A DNA stretch of 64,000 nucleotides. Source: a virus. The number at the start of each line of letters is the position of its first letter. Within the stretch, counting starts at the first letter, position 1. The DNA is taken from the IMG/VR virus record IMGVR_UViG_3300049846_002130, positions 119,529-183,528 of that record; one strand, written 5' to 3'. A program made the translations under genes and the position numbers. Shown piece by piece: positions 1-6,947 of the stretch. The notes beneath the pieces are model-generated. The model was not told the origin of the DNA. It worked only from the letters and a program-made list of their open reading frames with translations, and made no database searches.

Positions 1-38
1 CTAACAAAGCTTTCTGTAGGTTTGAGTAAACAAATGGG

Positions 39-281
39 TTATTTAAATCCCATTTGTTCATATATATACTCCAACACATCTGCCCCATCAGGGGCATTGA
101 TAAGCTCATCTATATCTATAGATATACCTATCGAATAGCAGATAGGACAAATATTACTTATATCGTCTCTAGTTGCTTTATAGCCACATTCTAATTCTGA
201 ACATATAAAGTACTTAGAAGCCAATTCCTGGTTTTCTGCTAGGGGTGGCTTTAGATTTTCTACTAATGACAAATTCTTCAT
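39..281 (-). CDS. Small zinc-ribbon protein
   Basis: A protein of about 80 residues with two cysteine pairs, ICSELEC and CPIC, spaced as in a zinc ribbon (rubredoxin-like knuckles). A TTG start at 305 is possible; the ATG at 281 is preferred. The gene overlaps the 3' end of the Lon-like ATPase gene upstream, so the two are probably translationally coupled. The fold is inferred from the cysteines only, and no specific function is recognised. The C-terminus is acidic (DGADVLEYIYEQ). Confidence 0.6.
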   Translation of the reverse strand: MKNLSLVENLKPPLAENQELASKYFICSELECGYKATRDDISNICPICYSIGISIDIDELINAPDGADVLEYIYEQMGFK

Positions 282-1518
282 CCTTAGCAATATGTTTCTG
301 TACAAGAAGTAGTTTTAAGTTTTTTTCTATTGTTCTTATACTGTCGTGAGTTAGTAGATTACTAATATCTAAGTCATTAGTAATAGTGTCTGAAATAGAT
401 AATTCTTTAGAAATCTTTGGAATAAGTTTGTTTTTTATAAGTTCCTTAAGCTCTTCAGTAGAATAGTTTCTGAAATGAACTTCGGTTAATCGATCTCTAA
501 ACGGCTTAGATAGTTTAGTATTGTCATTACTTGTAAATATAAAGGTAATGTTAGAAACATCAATAGGTTGATTTATATAAGCATCTACCCAATTGGTATT
601 CTGGCTTGGATCTAATAAACTTAAAAAGCTATTTTGTACTTCCGTGGAGCTTTTATCTATCTCGTCACATACAAGAATTGGGTTTAAGCATTTGGTATTA
701 ATTAGTTCTTGAACTATAATTCCTGGAGAACTATTTGTATACGTTCTTAGGAAGCCAGAAACATAATTTTTATCAGTCTTATCTCCGAGACTAAACACTC
801 TCATTGGAGTTTCTAGTAGCTTTGCTAAATCATATGCAAACGTAGTTTTACCTACACCAGGAGGCCCACTAAATAATAATGGTGGAAGGCCAGGCTTATC
901 TAAGAAATAAGAGTAGCGTATGGTTAAGTACAACATAAGCTGATCTTCTTTTGATAAAGGTAAGACTTCTATAAGATTTTTTATCTCTCCAATAGCATAT
1001 TTTAAAGGTAGAGTTGTTTTAGGGATTTGGTCTAGGTACTGAATATAATTATTTAGATTATTATATTCAGTAGATCCAGGAACGAGTTTAGATAAACTGG
1101 ACTTTAAAGAAAGCAACTTATTTGTTTTTTCTAAAAGAAACATAAGTGCTTCTTGAGAAGATAGCTCAAGATATTTTGCTCTTTCCTCTAAAGATGTCAG
1201 TATTAGTTCTGCTTTGCTATCTAATTCTTCAGTTGAAAAGCAATTAAGTGCATTAGCTTCTAGGGGCTCTGCAGAAATTGGTTCATATATATTACTTGTA
1301 TAGTCTCTACAGAATATTTTAGATGTTGGTACAAATCTAATATTAGAGTCTTCAGGAAAAGCAGAGCCTATATAACCTATAGTAAGTAGTTTGTCTTTAT
1401 ATGTAATTAGAACTACTGCTTCATATGGTTCTTGCGAATAGGGCTCAATATTAATTAATTTAAAACTTTGTAAGTATATAGGAATATGTACTTGTAATGG
1501 GACTATATGTATTCTCAT
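214..1518 (-). CDS. Lon-like AAA+ ATPase lacking the protease domain
   Basis: Residues 1-90 look like a Lon N-domain (VPLQVHIPIYLQ start) and are followed by a helical linker. The AAA+ module carries Walker A GPPGVGKT at about 218-225, Walker B ILVCDEID at 281-288, sensor-1 TSND at about 330 and the RDR arginine finger at about 341. The stretches SPGIIVQEL and LLDPSQNTNWVDAY match Lon very closely. The protein ends soon after the AAA+ lid at 434 residues, against about 780 for Lon, so the Ser-Lys protease domain is absent. It is probably an ATP-driven remodeller or unfoldase of unknown target. It is the first of a run of leftward genes that are tightly spaced. Confidence 0.85.
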   Translation of the reverse strand: MRIHIVPLQVHIPIYLQSFKLINIEPYSQEPYEAVVLITYKDKLLTIGYIGSAFPEDSNIRFVPTSKIFCRDYTSNIYEPISAEPLEANALNCFSTEELDSKAELILTSLEERAKYLELSSQEALMFLLEKTNKLLSLKSSLSKLVPGSTEYNNLNNYIQYLDQIPKTTLPLKYAIGEIKNLIEVLPLSKEDQLMLYLTIRYSYFLDKPGLPPLLFSGPPGVGKTTFAYDLAKLLETPMRVFSLGDKTDKNYVSGFLRTYTNSSPGIIVQELINTKCLNPILVCDEIDKSSTEVQNSFLSLLDPSQNTNWVDAYINQPIDVSNITFIFTSNDNTKLSKPFRDRLTEVHFRNYSTEELKELIKNKLIPKISKELSISDTITNDLDISNLLTHDSIRTIEKNLKLLLVQKHIAKDEEFVISRKSKATPSRKPGIGF

Positions 1519-1522
1519 TTAG

Positions 1523-1792
1523 TTATGATTTAACTAGACGAGTTACGAAAGCTTGAACAAGATCTTGTATTTCTTTTCTTAATAAATCACTGTCTTGTTT
1601 AGCTAACCTTCGCTCTTCCTTCTCCTCTTTTAAAAGACTATTCAGAAACTGAACTTCTTTTTGTGTATTTGTTGGAAACCATTTGGCTCTTATATAATGA
1701 TATAAGAGTATGCCTACTGTGCTTTGACCAATAAAAGAAAATAATACTGTGACTGTAAACCAAAAGGTTACAAAGCTATCACTCAATATCAT
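1523..1792 (-). CDS. Small membrane protein with coiled-coil tail
   Basis: The 89-residue protein has one hydrophobic segment (about residues 8-32, FVTFWFTVTVLFSFIG onward) and then a charged, heptad-like region rich in Lys and Glu (KEEKEERRLAKQD), so it is probably a bitopic membrane protein with a cytoplasmic coiled coil. It starts inside the end of the upstream coiled-coil gene. Such a pair resembles a phage spanin or holin-associated arrangement only superficially; no signal for that role is visible. Confidence 0.6.
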   Translation of the reverse strand: MILSDSFVTFWFTVTVLFSFIGQSTVGILLYHYIRAKWFPTNTQKEVQFLNSLLKEEKEERRLAKQDSDLLRKEIQDLVQAFVTRLVKS

Positions 1793-1985
1793 CTTTTTTC
1801 TTTAGTTGACGTTTGGCTGGTTGAGGCTCTAACTTCGATTCTGACTTTGGTTCAGGAGTTGGTTTGCTATCAACACTAATCAATGCTTCTAGCCTTTTAA
1901 CGCTTTGCTCCAAAACTTCAATTCGGCTTCTTAAAAGCTTAATTTGTTTTGCCTGATGTATTGCTGTCATCAGCTCTTGACTCAT
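1779..1985 (-). CDS. Small coiled-coil protein
   Basis: The start is set at the ATG at 1985 because GGAGGAG lies just upstream; an earlier in-frame start at 2012 lacks such a site. The 68-residue product has an N-terminal leucine-heptad region (IKLLRSRIEVLEQSVKRLEALI) and a Pro/Lys/Glu-rich tail ending KKKDDIE. It overlaps the uracil-DNA glycosylase stop as ATGA and the next gene by a few codons. No family was recognised. Confidence 0.6.
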   Translation of the reverse strand: MSQELMTAIHQAKQIKLLRSRIEVLEQSVKRLEALISVDSKPTPEPKSESKLEPQPAKRQLKKKDDIE

Positions 1986-2584
1986 AGCTCCTCCACGATA
2001 CTTATTGCCCACGCAATGTCTTCTACCAGAGTACTTCTCTTACTAGGATTTCTAAGAATATAGCTTGGATGATATGTAGTCAAGACCAATATATCTTGTA
2101 TAGTAAATCTTTGACTAGCAAAGGCTCCAAATCGATCTATTCTTGCTAGGCGACATAATGTATCAGCTGCCACACGGCCCAGTCCAAGTATGAACTTAGG
2201 TTTAACCAACTGTATTTGTTTTACAAGAAAAGGCTGACAAGCTAGTTGTTCTTCAAGCAAAGGGGTTCTGTTATAAGGTGGCCGATGTTTAACTACATTG
2301 GTAACAAATGTCTTATGTCTTTTGTTATCCCACCCAGCTTCAGTCAAGACTTGCTGAAGTAGCTGACCGGCGGGCCCGACAAGGGGCACGCCGAAGCCGT
2401 CATCATAAAGCTCTGGATTACTTTCTACCTCACCAGGAGCCTCAGCACAGATAAATAGCTCAGCAGAGCTATGGCCCTCTCCAGGCACCGGAAGCCATGG
2501 GCTAGAGTGATCGGTATTTAATATACAGCCTGTGCACTGCTTAATTTGGGTTCGAAGACTCTGTAGTGAGTAAGGCTCTGACAT
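1982..2584 (-). CDS. Uracil-DNA glycosylase, family 4/5 type (Fe-S)
   Basis: Removes uracil from DNA. The N-terminal CTGC pair (Cys17, Cys20) plus a later Cys in EEQLACQPFL fit the iron-sulfur ligands of thermophile-type UDGs. Motif 1 is AEAPGEVE (about 47-54), followed by GVPLVGPAGQLL and TNVVKHRPPYNRTP, and the late HPS motif is TYHPSYIL. Length (200 residues) is normal. A family-4 enzyme removes misincorporated or deaminated uracil, which agrees with the dUTPase and reductase genes nearby: this phage keeps uracil out of its DNA. It starts within the end of the nucleotidyltransferase gene. Confidence 0.85.
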   Translation of the reverse strand: MSEPYSLQSLRTQIKQCTGCILNTDHSSPWLPVPGEGHSSAELFICAEAPGEVESNPELYDDGFGVPLVGPAGQLLQQVLTEAGWDNKRHKTFVTNVVKHRPPYNRTPLLEEQLACQPFLVKQIQLVKPKFILGLGRVAADTLCRLARIDRFGAFASQRFTIQDILVLTTYHPSYILRNPSKRSTLVEDIAWAISIVEEL

Positions 2585-3404
2585 GGTTAGGAACCTCTAA
2601 CGAATAACGATTAGCATATTTAAGTATGCGTTGAGAGACTATATCTAGATGACGAGATATTATCTTATGTCTTGGTAAGGAGAACATATCTAGTTGTTCT
2701 TGAGTTAAGGAAAGCTTACTATCAATAATATCTAAAATAGTTGCATCAGAGACTATTACTGTTTTTAGAATAGAGTCGTTAAATACAATAGCTACTTGAG
2801 CATGAGTAATATCAAAAGAAGCTAGATATCTAATTACATCTTTATAAAAACATTCAGCATCTAAATCTAGTACATATTGAGCCGAGAGGGGAATCTGATT
2901 GACAACTTTACTAAGTGAGTAAGTGGCCAACCTTTCTATTACATACCCTCGATGTTTAGTAAATCTTGTATAGGATCTTAATAGGTTGCTTAAGATTACA
3001 GCTGCAGGGTTACAATTAACTATTTGTATACCATTTATATATATATTAGGTAAGGTTGGTTGAAAGTTAAAATCTATAACCGGAACTTTTGTATACGAGG
3101 GAAATGGATTATTAACGACGGAATGCTCTTTTCGAAACTCTTCATAAGCTGGTGAGGCTCTATCTAAATAAATATCTAGATCCTGAGTATAAGTATAAGT
3201 AGGGCCTAGGCCTAAGCTTAATAAAAGATATGTTAATGCTGCGCCACCACAAATTGCCCACTGTCCAGATTGATATTTAGATTTCTGTAGGGTCTCAAAT
3301 ACATTAGAACCTAATATAGCTAATTCTGATTTAATGTTTTCAGGAACCGGATTACAAGAAAATGTTTGCACATATTTCTCAATGTCTCCTATTGAGTATT
3401 TCAT
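2541..3404 (-). CDS. Nucleotidyltransferase-fold protein
   Basis: The N-terminal third contains ICGGAALTYL followed about 25 residues later by QDLDIYLD, the GG...(A/S) and D-x-D signature of the polymerase-beta-like nucleotidyltransferase superfamily. The remainder is mainly helical. Length is 287 residues. This superfamily includes tRNA CCA-adding enzymes, antibiotic nucleotidyltransferases and AbiEii-type toxins that modify tRNA 3' ends; the sequence alone does not say which. Given the number of phage tRNAs without encoded CCA, a tRNA-end role is tempting but unproven. It overlaps both neighbours, so co-translation is likely. Confidence 0.65.
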   Translation of the reverse strand: MKYSIGDIEKYVQTFSCNPVPENIKSELAILGSNVFETLQKSKYQSGQWAICGGAALTYLLLSLGLGPTYTYTQDLDIYLDRASPAYEEFRKEHSVVNNPFPSYTKVPVIDFNFQPTLPNIYINGIQIVNCNPAAVILSNLLRSYTRFTKHRGYVIERLATYSLSKVVNQIPLSAQYVLDLDAECFYKDVIRYLASFDITHAQVAIVFNDSILKTVIVSDATILDIIDSKLSLTQEQLDMFSLPRHKIISRHLDIVSQRILKYANRYSLEVPNHVRALLTTESSNPN

Positions 3405-3598
3405 GAATCCATCTCCTTTCTTCTAGAGTCTAGATAGCCTTGTATGCCTAACCAGAGCATAGTAATCATCATCCAGCTATTAGCATCTATATAACGAGTA
3501 AAGAGTGCAATAGTAGCAATAGTCCAAGCTATAAATTTCCTACTATTTGCCTTATTAACAAAATTTTCTATGTGTTGGCAAAGTTTATCAAGTGTCAT
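3401..3598 (-). CDS. Small membrane protein, about two TM segments
   Basis: A 65-residue product with two hydrophobic stretches (FIAWTIATIALFT and WMMITMLWLGIQGYL) and a basic C-terminus (DSRRKEMDS). It is coupled to the nucleotidyltransferase gene by an ATGA overlap. No good ribosome-binding site is visible; a stem-loop that terminates the previous gene lies immediately upstream. Size and topology resemble phage holin-like or inner-membrane accessory proteins, but no specific role can be claimed. Confidence 0.5.
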   Translation of the reverse strand: MTLDKLCQHIENFVNKANSRKFIAWTIATIALFTRYIDANSWMMITMLWLGIQGYLDSRRKEMDS

Positions 3599-3605
3599 AA
3601 ATAAT

Positions 3606-3632
3606 ATGAGAGCGCCTATTCAGCGCTCTCAT
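3606..3632 (-). terminator. Stem-loop with stop codon in the loop
   Basis: A 10-bp perfect stem (ATGAGAGCGC / GCGCTCTCAT) with a 7-nt loop. The TAG stop of the upstream gene (3616-3618) lies in the loop. There is no clear T-run, so it may be a processing or stabilising hairpin rather than a classical intrinsic terminator. Confidence 0.6.
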
Positions 3633-4086
3633 CCTCCCATAAAGATGGAATCTGCTGTAAAGCTAGATCCCTAATTGTACGAATATATTCCTGTATAGCA
3701 AGAATATCTTTAACCACATAAATCTTTTCTAAGAAGTCTCGTCCAGATACAGTAGGTATTTGGGAAATCCTCATTGCCTTTTTAGTAATGAAGTCATCTT
3801 CATCTAAACTCAAGAAGTAATTAAATTCGTTGAGTGTATGATGGGCTTCATATGGACTAACTTCATGTAGCTTGTTATAGAGTTTAGCTACAAGGGTTGC
3901 CATCGGTCCGCAAGGTAAAAGTTTAGTAGTAAGAGTAAAACTACCAATAGCTATTCTTCTAAACAAATCAGCATAGGGTAATAGAATTGCAAATAAAGCA
4001 TCGTCAACATTCTGACTAGTAGCATTATCTAAATCTTTGTTCTCTAGGTTTGGATTATAGGCAATAGCCTCTGGTTTCAGTTTCAT
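3616..4086 (-). CDS. Hypothetical protein, 156 aa
   Basis: Soluble, mixed composition, no recognised motif. It contains a central hydrophobic patch (FRRIAIGSFTLTTKLLP) and otherwise alternates helical segments. It ends in the acidic WEDESAE, with the stop codon inside the loop of a hairpin. It is the last protein gene before a tRNA and noncoding-RNA block on the same strand, so one transcript could carry both. Confidence 0.55.
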   Translation of the reverse strand: MKLKPEAIAYNPNLENKDLDNATSQNVDDALFAILLPYADLFRRIAIGSFTLTTKLLPCGPMATLVAKLYNKLHEVSPYEAHHTLNEFNYFLSLDEDDFITKKAMRISQIPTVSGRDFLEKIYVVKDILAIQEYIRTIRDLALQQIPSLWEDESAE

Positions 4087-4144
4087 TATCAGCCTCCAAT
4101 AAGAATGAGTCTAACAAATTAGGTTAGCTTAGAAAAGACAAACT

Positions 4145-4262
4145 TTATAGTGCCTGCCACAGGATACTGTCTAACCCAGTATTGATAGAGTTGAACTATC
4201 CACTTATACGTACAAGGTATTAAATGTAATCTTTTCTACATTTAAACTCAAACTTATTATAG
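4145..4262 (-). ncRNA. Noncoding chain of hairpins (candidate structured RNA)
   Basis: No open frame. Read on the minus strand it forms consecutive stem-loops: TTAAATGTA/TACATTTAA (9 bp), GATAG-TTCAACT-CTATC (a T-arm-like 5-bp stem with a 7-nt loop), ATACTG-GGTTAGA-CAGTAT, and CCTG-TGG-CAGG. Seven-nucleotide loops and the TTCAACT loop are tRNA-like, but no acceptor stem closes the unit. It lies in the same array as tRNA-Tyr and tRNA-Phe. Strand is inferred from its neighbours. Confidence 0.4.
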
Positions 4263-4263
4263 G

Positions 4264-4337
4264 TGGGTAAGGCATCGAGTTCAACGATGCTTTCTACTAG
4301 CTACAAGCTAATCTGGATTGTCTTCTTACACATACCC
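4264..4337 (-). tRNA. tRNA-like cloverleaf, possible Thr(TGT), D arm not formed
   Basis: Exactly 74 nt with acceptor GGGTATG/CTTACCC (one T-T mismatch), anticodon arm ATTAG-CTTGTAG-CTAGT (anticodon would be TGT) and a 6-bp T stem. The T loop is TTGAACT instead of a TTCRANN loop, and the D region cannot pair. It may be a decayed tRNA or a tRNA mimic. A better Thr(TGT) tRNA exists at 55.7 kb. Confidence 0.4.
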
Positions 4338-4343
4338 AAGTAA

Positions 4344-4425
4344 TTGGAGAGACTAGATTTGAACTAGTGAACCTTTTGGGAACGGTTTTACAGACCGCAT
4401 GCTTTAGCCTCTTGCATACTCTCCA
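4344..4425 (-). tRNA. tRNA-Tyr(GTA)
   Basis: Type II tRNA with acceptor TGGAGAG/CTCTCCA, anticodon loop CTGTAAA (anticodon GTA), a long variable region and T arm ACTAG-TTCAAAT-CTAGT. CCA is not encoded. It decodes TAT/TAC. Confidence 0.9.
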
Positions 4426-4431
4426 AAAAAA

Positions 4432-4566
4432 CTAGTGTAGATAGATGCTCGGCTCAGCGAATAAACACCTTAAGTGATCAGACAAAAAGTTAATCATTCT
4501 TTTCAGCTTTGCTACAGGATGATCTTCCCAGCTGTAATTTCTTCTACCAACAGCTTTTTACACTAG
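4432..4566 (-). ncRNA. Candidate structured RNA closed by an 8-bp stem
   Basis: This 135-nt stretch between tRNA-Tyr and tRNA-Phe is bounded by perfect complementary 8-mers (CTAGTGTA and TACACTAG). Internal hairpins include AGCTG...CAGCT and CACTTAAGGTG. No ORF and no group I intron core were seen. The location inside a tRNA array suggests co-transcription and release by tRNA processing enzymes. Function unknown. Confidence 0.45.
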
Positions 4567-4587
4567 AGCCCGGTACCAGGCTTTTAA

Positions 4588-4661
4588 TGGCCAAGGTAGG
4601 AGTCGAACCTACGACGCATAGCTCTTCGGGCTATCGCTCATACCAACTGAGCTACTCGGCC
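4588..4661 (-). tRNA. tRNA-Phe(GAA)
   Basis: A canonical 74-nt cloverleaf with acceptor GGCCGAG/CTTGGCC, a D arm with GTTGGT, anticodon loop CCGAAGA (anticodon GAA) and a T arm with TTCGACT. CCA is not encoded. Confidence 0.92.
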
Positions 4662-4758
4662 TAAGGTGTAGATAACAATTTAAACAACTTATTAGTTTAA
4701 TTCCAATTATAAATGTAAAGTTGTTAGCATTTATCTACAAGATAGATTTATCTAGAAA

Positions 4759-4941
4759 CTAAAAGACTTTTTTGGCTTTAGTATAAGCAAAACCCTTTTT
4801 GCCTATACGAGTAGTAACTTGGCCTTTAGAGTTTAGACCTACTCTCGCACCAGGGATACCAATACTAGTGGATATACCTGTTTTACTAATTGTAATGTTT
4901 ATTGGACCTACTTTGAAGGTCTTAGATGCAGAGAGTTTCAT
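4759..4941 (-). CDS. DUF4236-like small protein
   Basis: A 60-residue basic protein with the pattern KVGPINITISKTGISTSIG followed by GIPGARVGLNSKGQVTT, which matches the short DUF4236 family found in bacteria and phages. The family has no assigned function; the repeated Gly-rich beta pattern suggests a small beta-sheet domain. It is followed closely by the VWA gene in the upstream direction. Confidence 0.7.
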   Translation of the reverse strand: MKLSASKTFKVGPINITISKTGISTSIGIPGARVGLNSKGQVTTRIGKKGFAYTKAKKVF

Positions 4942-4957
4942 TACTCCTCCAATAGTA

Positions 4958-5581
4958 CTAGATTAATCTAGAGCCTACCTTATTTTCAACTGCAGCAGAA
5001 CGATCAGCATCTGTAAAGAAGTTGTCGCCACTAACCTTATCTTCAGCCCAGCCATCGATAATATTTAGCAGCGAATTCAATGCTGCTTCAAAGTTATGAG
5101 CTGTGTTGCTCATCTGCAATGTTTTGCCTGGTTTGATACCTAGCTTAGTAGAATATTCGATAGCTTTCTTATCTGTACCCATAAAAAGCCAATCCCACCG
5201 CAGCGCAGTTTCCATTGTTCGAATACGCTCGCAAATGTTTTTGGCTGTACCAGAATCATAGTGACCATCTTGTCCATCAGTGAATACGATGGAAAGTACT
5301 TTATCTGTAGGCTGAAATCCTGTTGAAGTATTTAAACTATCTAAAAATTTAGATAGTGATCCACAAATATCAGTATCACTACCGTTTGCTGAATAGCTTC
5401 TACGAAGGTCAGCAACAGAAACATATTCGTTTCCAATATAGCCGGAGAAAGTTCTGGCATATAACTGGACATCCTTCTTATCTAGTAAAAGCTGTAGCCT
5501 ATCTAGAAAAGAGCGTAGTGTATGTTTATGGCTTGCCATCGAGCCTGAATCATCTAATAATAATGCTAATTTCTTTTGCAT
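4958..5581 (-). CDS. VWA-domain protein
   Basis: Single von Willebrand factor A domain with a complete metal-ion-dependent adhesion site: DDSGSM (residues about 10-15), the Thr-containing GSDTD loop at about 68, and FTDGQD at about 105. The 207-residue length is just one domain plus a short tail. No signal peptide, so it is probably cytoplasmic. Bacterial and phage VWA proteins of this sort often act with MoxR-like ATPases; the Lon-like AAA+ protein is within 4 kb, but a pairing is inference. Confidence 0.75.
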   Translation of the reverse strand: MQKKLALLLDDSGSMASHKHTLRSFLDRLQLLLDKKDVQLYARTFSGYIGNEYVSVADLRRSYSANGSDTDICGSLSKFLDSLNTSTGFQPTDKVLSIVFTDGQDGHYDSGTAKNICERIRTMETALRWDWLFMGTDKKAIEYSTKLGIKPGKTLQMSNTAHNFEAALNSLLNIIDGWAEDKVSGDNFFTDADRSAAVENKVGSRLI

Positions 5582-5599
5582 GTAAGTCTCCTATGCAAT

Positions 5600-5661
5600 G
5601 CCTTCGTTAGAAGGCTTATATTTTAGTACAAAGCCTAGCCAAGGCGACCATTAGGTCGCCT
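5600..5661 (-). terminator. Two tetraloop hairpins between nrdB and the VWA gene
   Basis: Two perfect stem-loops lie downstream of nrdB on the minus strand: AGGCGACC/GGTCGCCT (8 bp, 5642-5661) and GCCTTC/GAAGGC (6 bp, 5600-5615). Both loops are 4 nt (TAAT and TAAC on the minus strand). Neither has a following T-run. They could terminate the reductase operon or protect mRNA ends. Confidence 0.45.
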
Positions 5662-5740
5662 CCCAGCCCCAGGGTTAGGGACTATATAAACTTATTCATA
5701 ATTTATCAGGCTGACTATTTTTTTAATATAATTTTTAAAA

Positions 5741-6727
5741 TTACCAGCCCCAATCGCCCATTAAATTACCAACACTGTAATCGCTCACCCTCCCCTCAAA
5801 GAAATTTTTCAAACTATCTCCACTCATAATCCAGTCTAACCAGGGTAGTGGATTTGTTTCTATTTCATAGTTTGCTTTAAGGCCAAGCATTTGAAGCCTA
5901 CGATCAGCAATATATCTTATATATACTTTCATTTCTTCTGGTGTTAGGCCTTCAATTGGTCCCATAGCAAAAGCTTTATCTATAATAATATCTTCAACTT
6001 CTACAGCTTGACGGTACATACTGTAGATATATTTTTTAAATTCATTACTAATAATTTGGGGGTGCTCTTCGCAGAACTTTTTAAATAGCCAGCTCATGCC
6101 TTGTAGATGTAGTGTTTCGTCCCTAATAGACCATTCAACTACAGTGCACATGCCCTTCATCTTACCAAAGCGTTGGTAGTTCATTAACATGGCAAAGGCA
6201 CTAAAGAGGCTCATGCCTTCATTGCATACTGTATGAGCTAGCTGATAAGCCATAGTCTTTATTTCTGCTTCTCTTATAGACGCTTCATTAGGAAAGGCTC
6301 CTACAGAATGATAATCAGACATAAGATCTACTTTGTGTTTCATATCTTTATCAGATAAAAAAGCACCGTACTCAGATTCATCCATACCTAATGTATCGTT
6401 TAACAACGCATATGCTCGCTGATGAATTGCTTCGCGAGAAGCGAAGCTCATGAGCATTTGTCGTATCTCATGACTTCTAAAGAACGGAATGAATCTGTCA
6501 CAGTAGTTAGAGGCGACCTGCACATCAGTCTGAGTAAACAGCCGCAGAATTTCCGTTATATGGTTCTTCTCTGCAGGGGTTAGGATTCCAGTTTTCCATT
6601 GTTTAATATCTTCTTGAAGTTCTGCTTCCCATTCACCCCACGCAGCGCGATCTGACTGAATGGCAAAGTCAATTGCTTCTGGATATTTAAATGGCTTATA
6701 TGTTTGGCTATAATGTTCTAAGCTCAT
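5741..6727 (-). CDS. nrdB: Ribonucleotide reductase class I beta subunit
   Basis: Makes the tyrosyl radical that drives dNTP synthesis by NrdA. Iron-ligand motifs are visible: REAIHQRAY supplies the E-x-x-H pair and the radical Tyr in the same place as E. coli E115/H118/Y122; NEGMSLF and RDETLH supply the second Glu and E-x-x-H. The ATG giving MSLEHYS is preferred to a GTG three codons earlier. The C-terminus ends GDWGW, as expected for the tail that docks on NrdA. About 328 residues, close to the family norm. It follows nrdA with one small gene between them. Confidence 0.92.
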   Translation of the reverse strand: MSLEHYSQTYKPFKYPEAIDFAIQSDRAAWGEWEAELQEDIKQWKTGILTPAEKNHITEILRLFTQTDVQVASNYCDRFIPFFRSHEIRQMLMSFASREAIHQRAYALLNDTLGMDESEYGAFLSDKDMKHKVDLMSDYHSVGAFPNEASIREAEIKTMAYQLAHTVCNEGMSLFSAFAMLMNYQRFGKMKGMCTVVEWSIRDETLHLQGMSWLFKKFCEEHPQIISNEFKKYIYSMYRQAVEVEDIIIDKAFAMGPIEGLTPEEMKVYIRYIADRRLQMLGLKANYEIETNPLPWLDWIMSGDSLKNFFEGRVSDYSVGNLMGDWGW

Positions 6728-6729
6728 AG

Positions 6730-6939
6730 TTAACACAGTCCACTAACAAGAATAGGCTTGTAACCAACACTTGTATGAAAAGTACGCAATTCTCCAGAAG
6801 GTGCTTTTGCTAACAAACAGAAAGAACCATCTCTTGGATCTATTGATAGACCAACTAATGTCCATGATTGATCATATATTTTAAATGTAGTACCTAGTTG
6901 CAAGCTTGTTACAAAATTTTGTGTAATTATTTTTTCCAT
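6730..6939 (-). CDS. Small beta-rich protein between nrdA and nrdB
   Basis: Start placed at the ATG giving MEKIITQ, which has AGGA upstream, although the frame is open a little further. The 69-residue product reads as one small beta barrel (LGTTFKIYDQSWTLVGLS, then LLAKAPSGELRTFH). Similar short LxxGTxF domains occur in this window at 46.5 kb and, in longer form, at 49-51 kb. It sits in the reductase operon, so an accessory or regulatory role is possible but unproven. Confidence 0.55.
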   Translation of the reverse strand: MEKIITQNFVTSLQLGTTFKIYDQSWTLVGLSIDPRDGSFCLLAKAPSGELRTFHTSVGYKPILVSGLC

Positions 6940-6947
6940 AATTTTTC

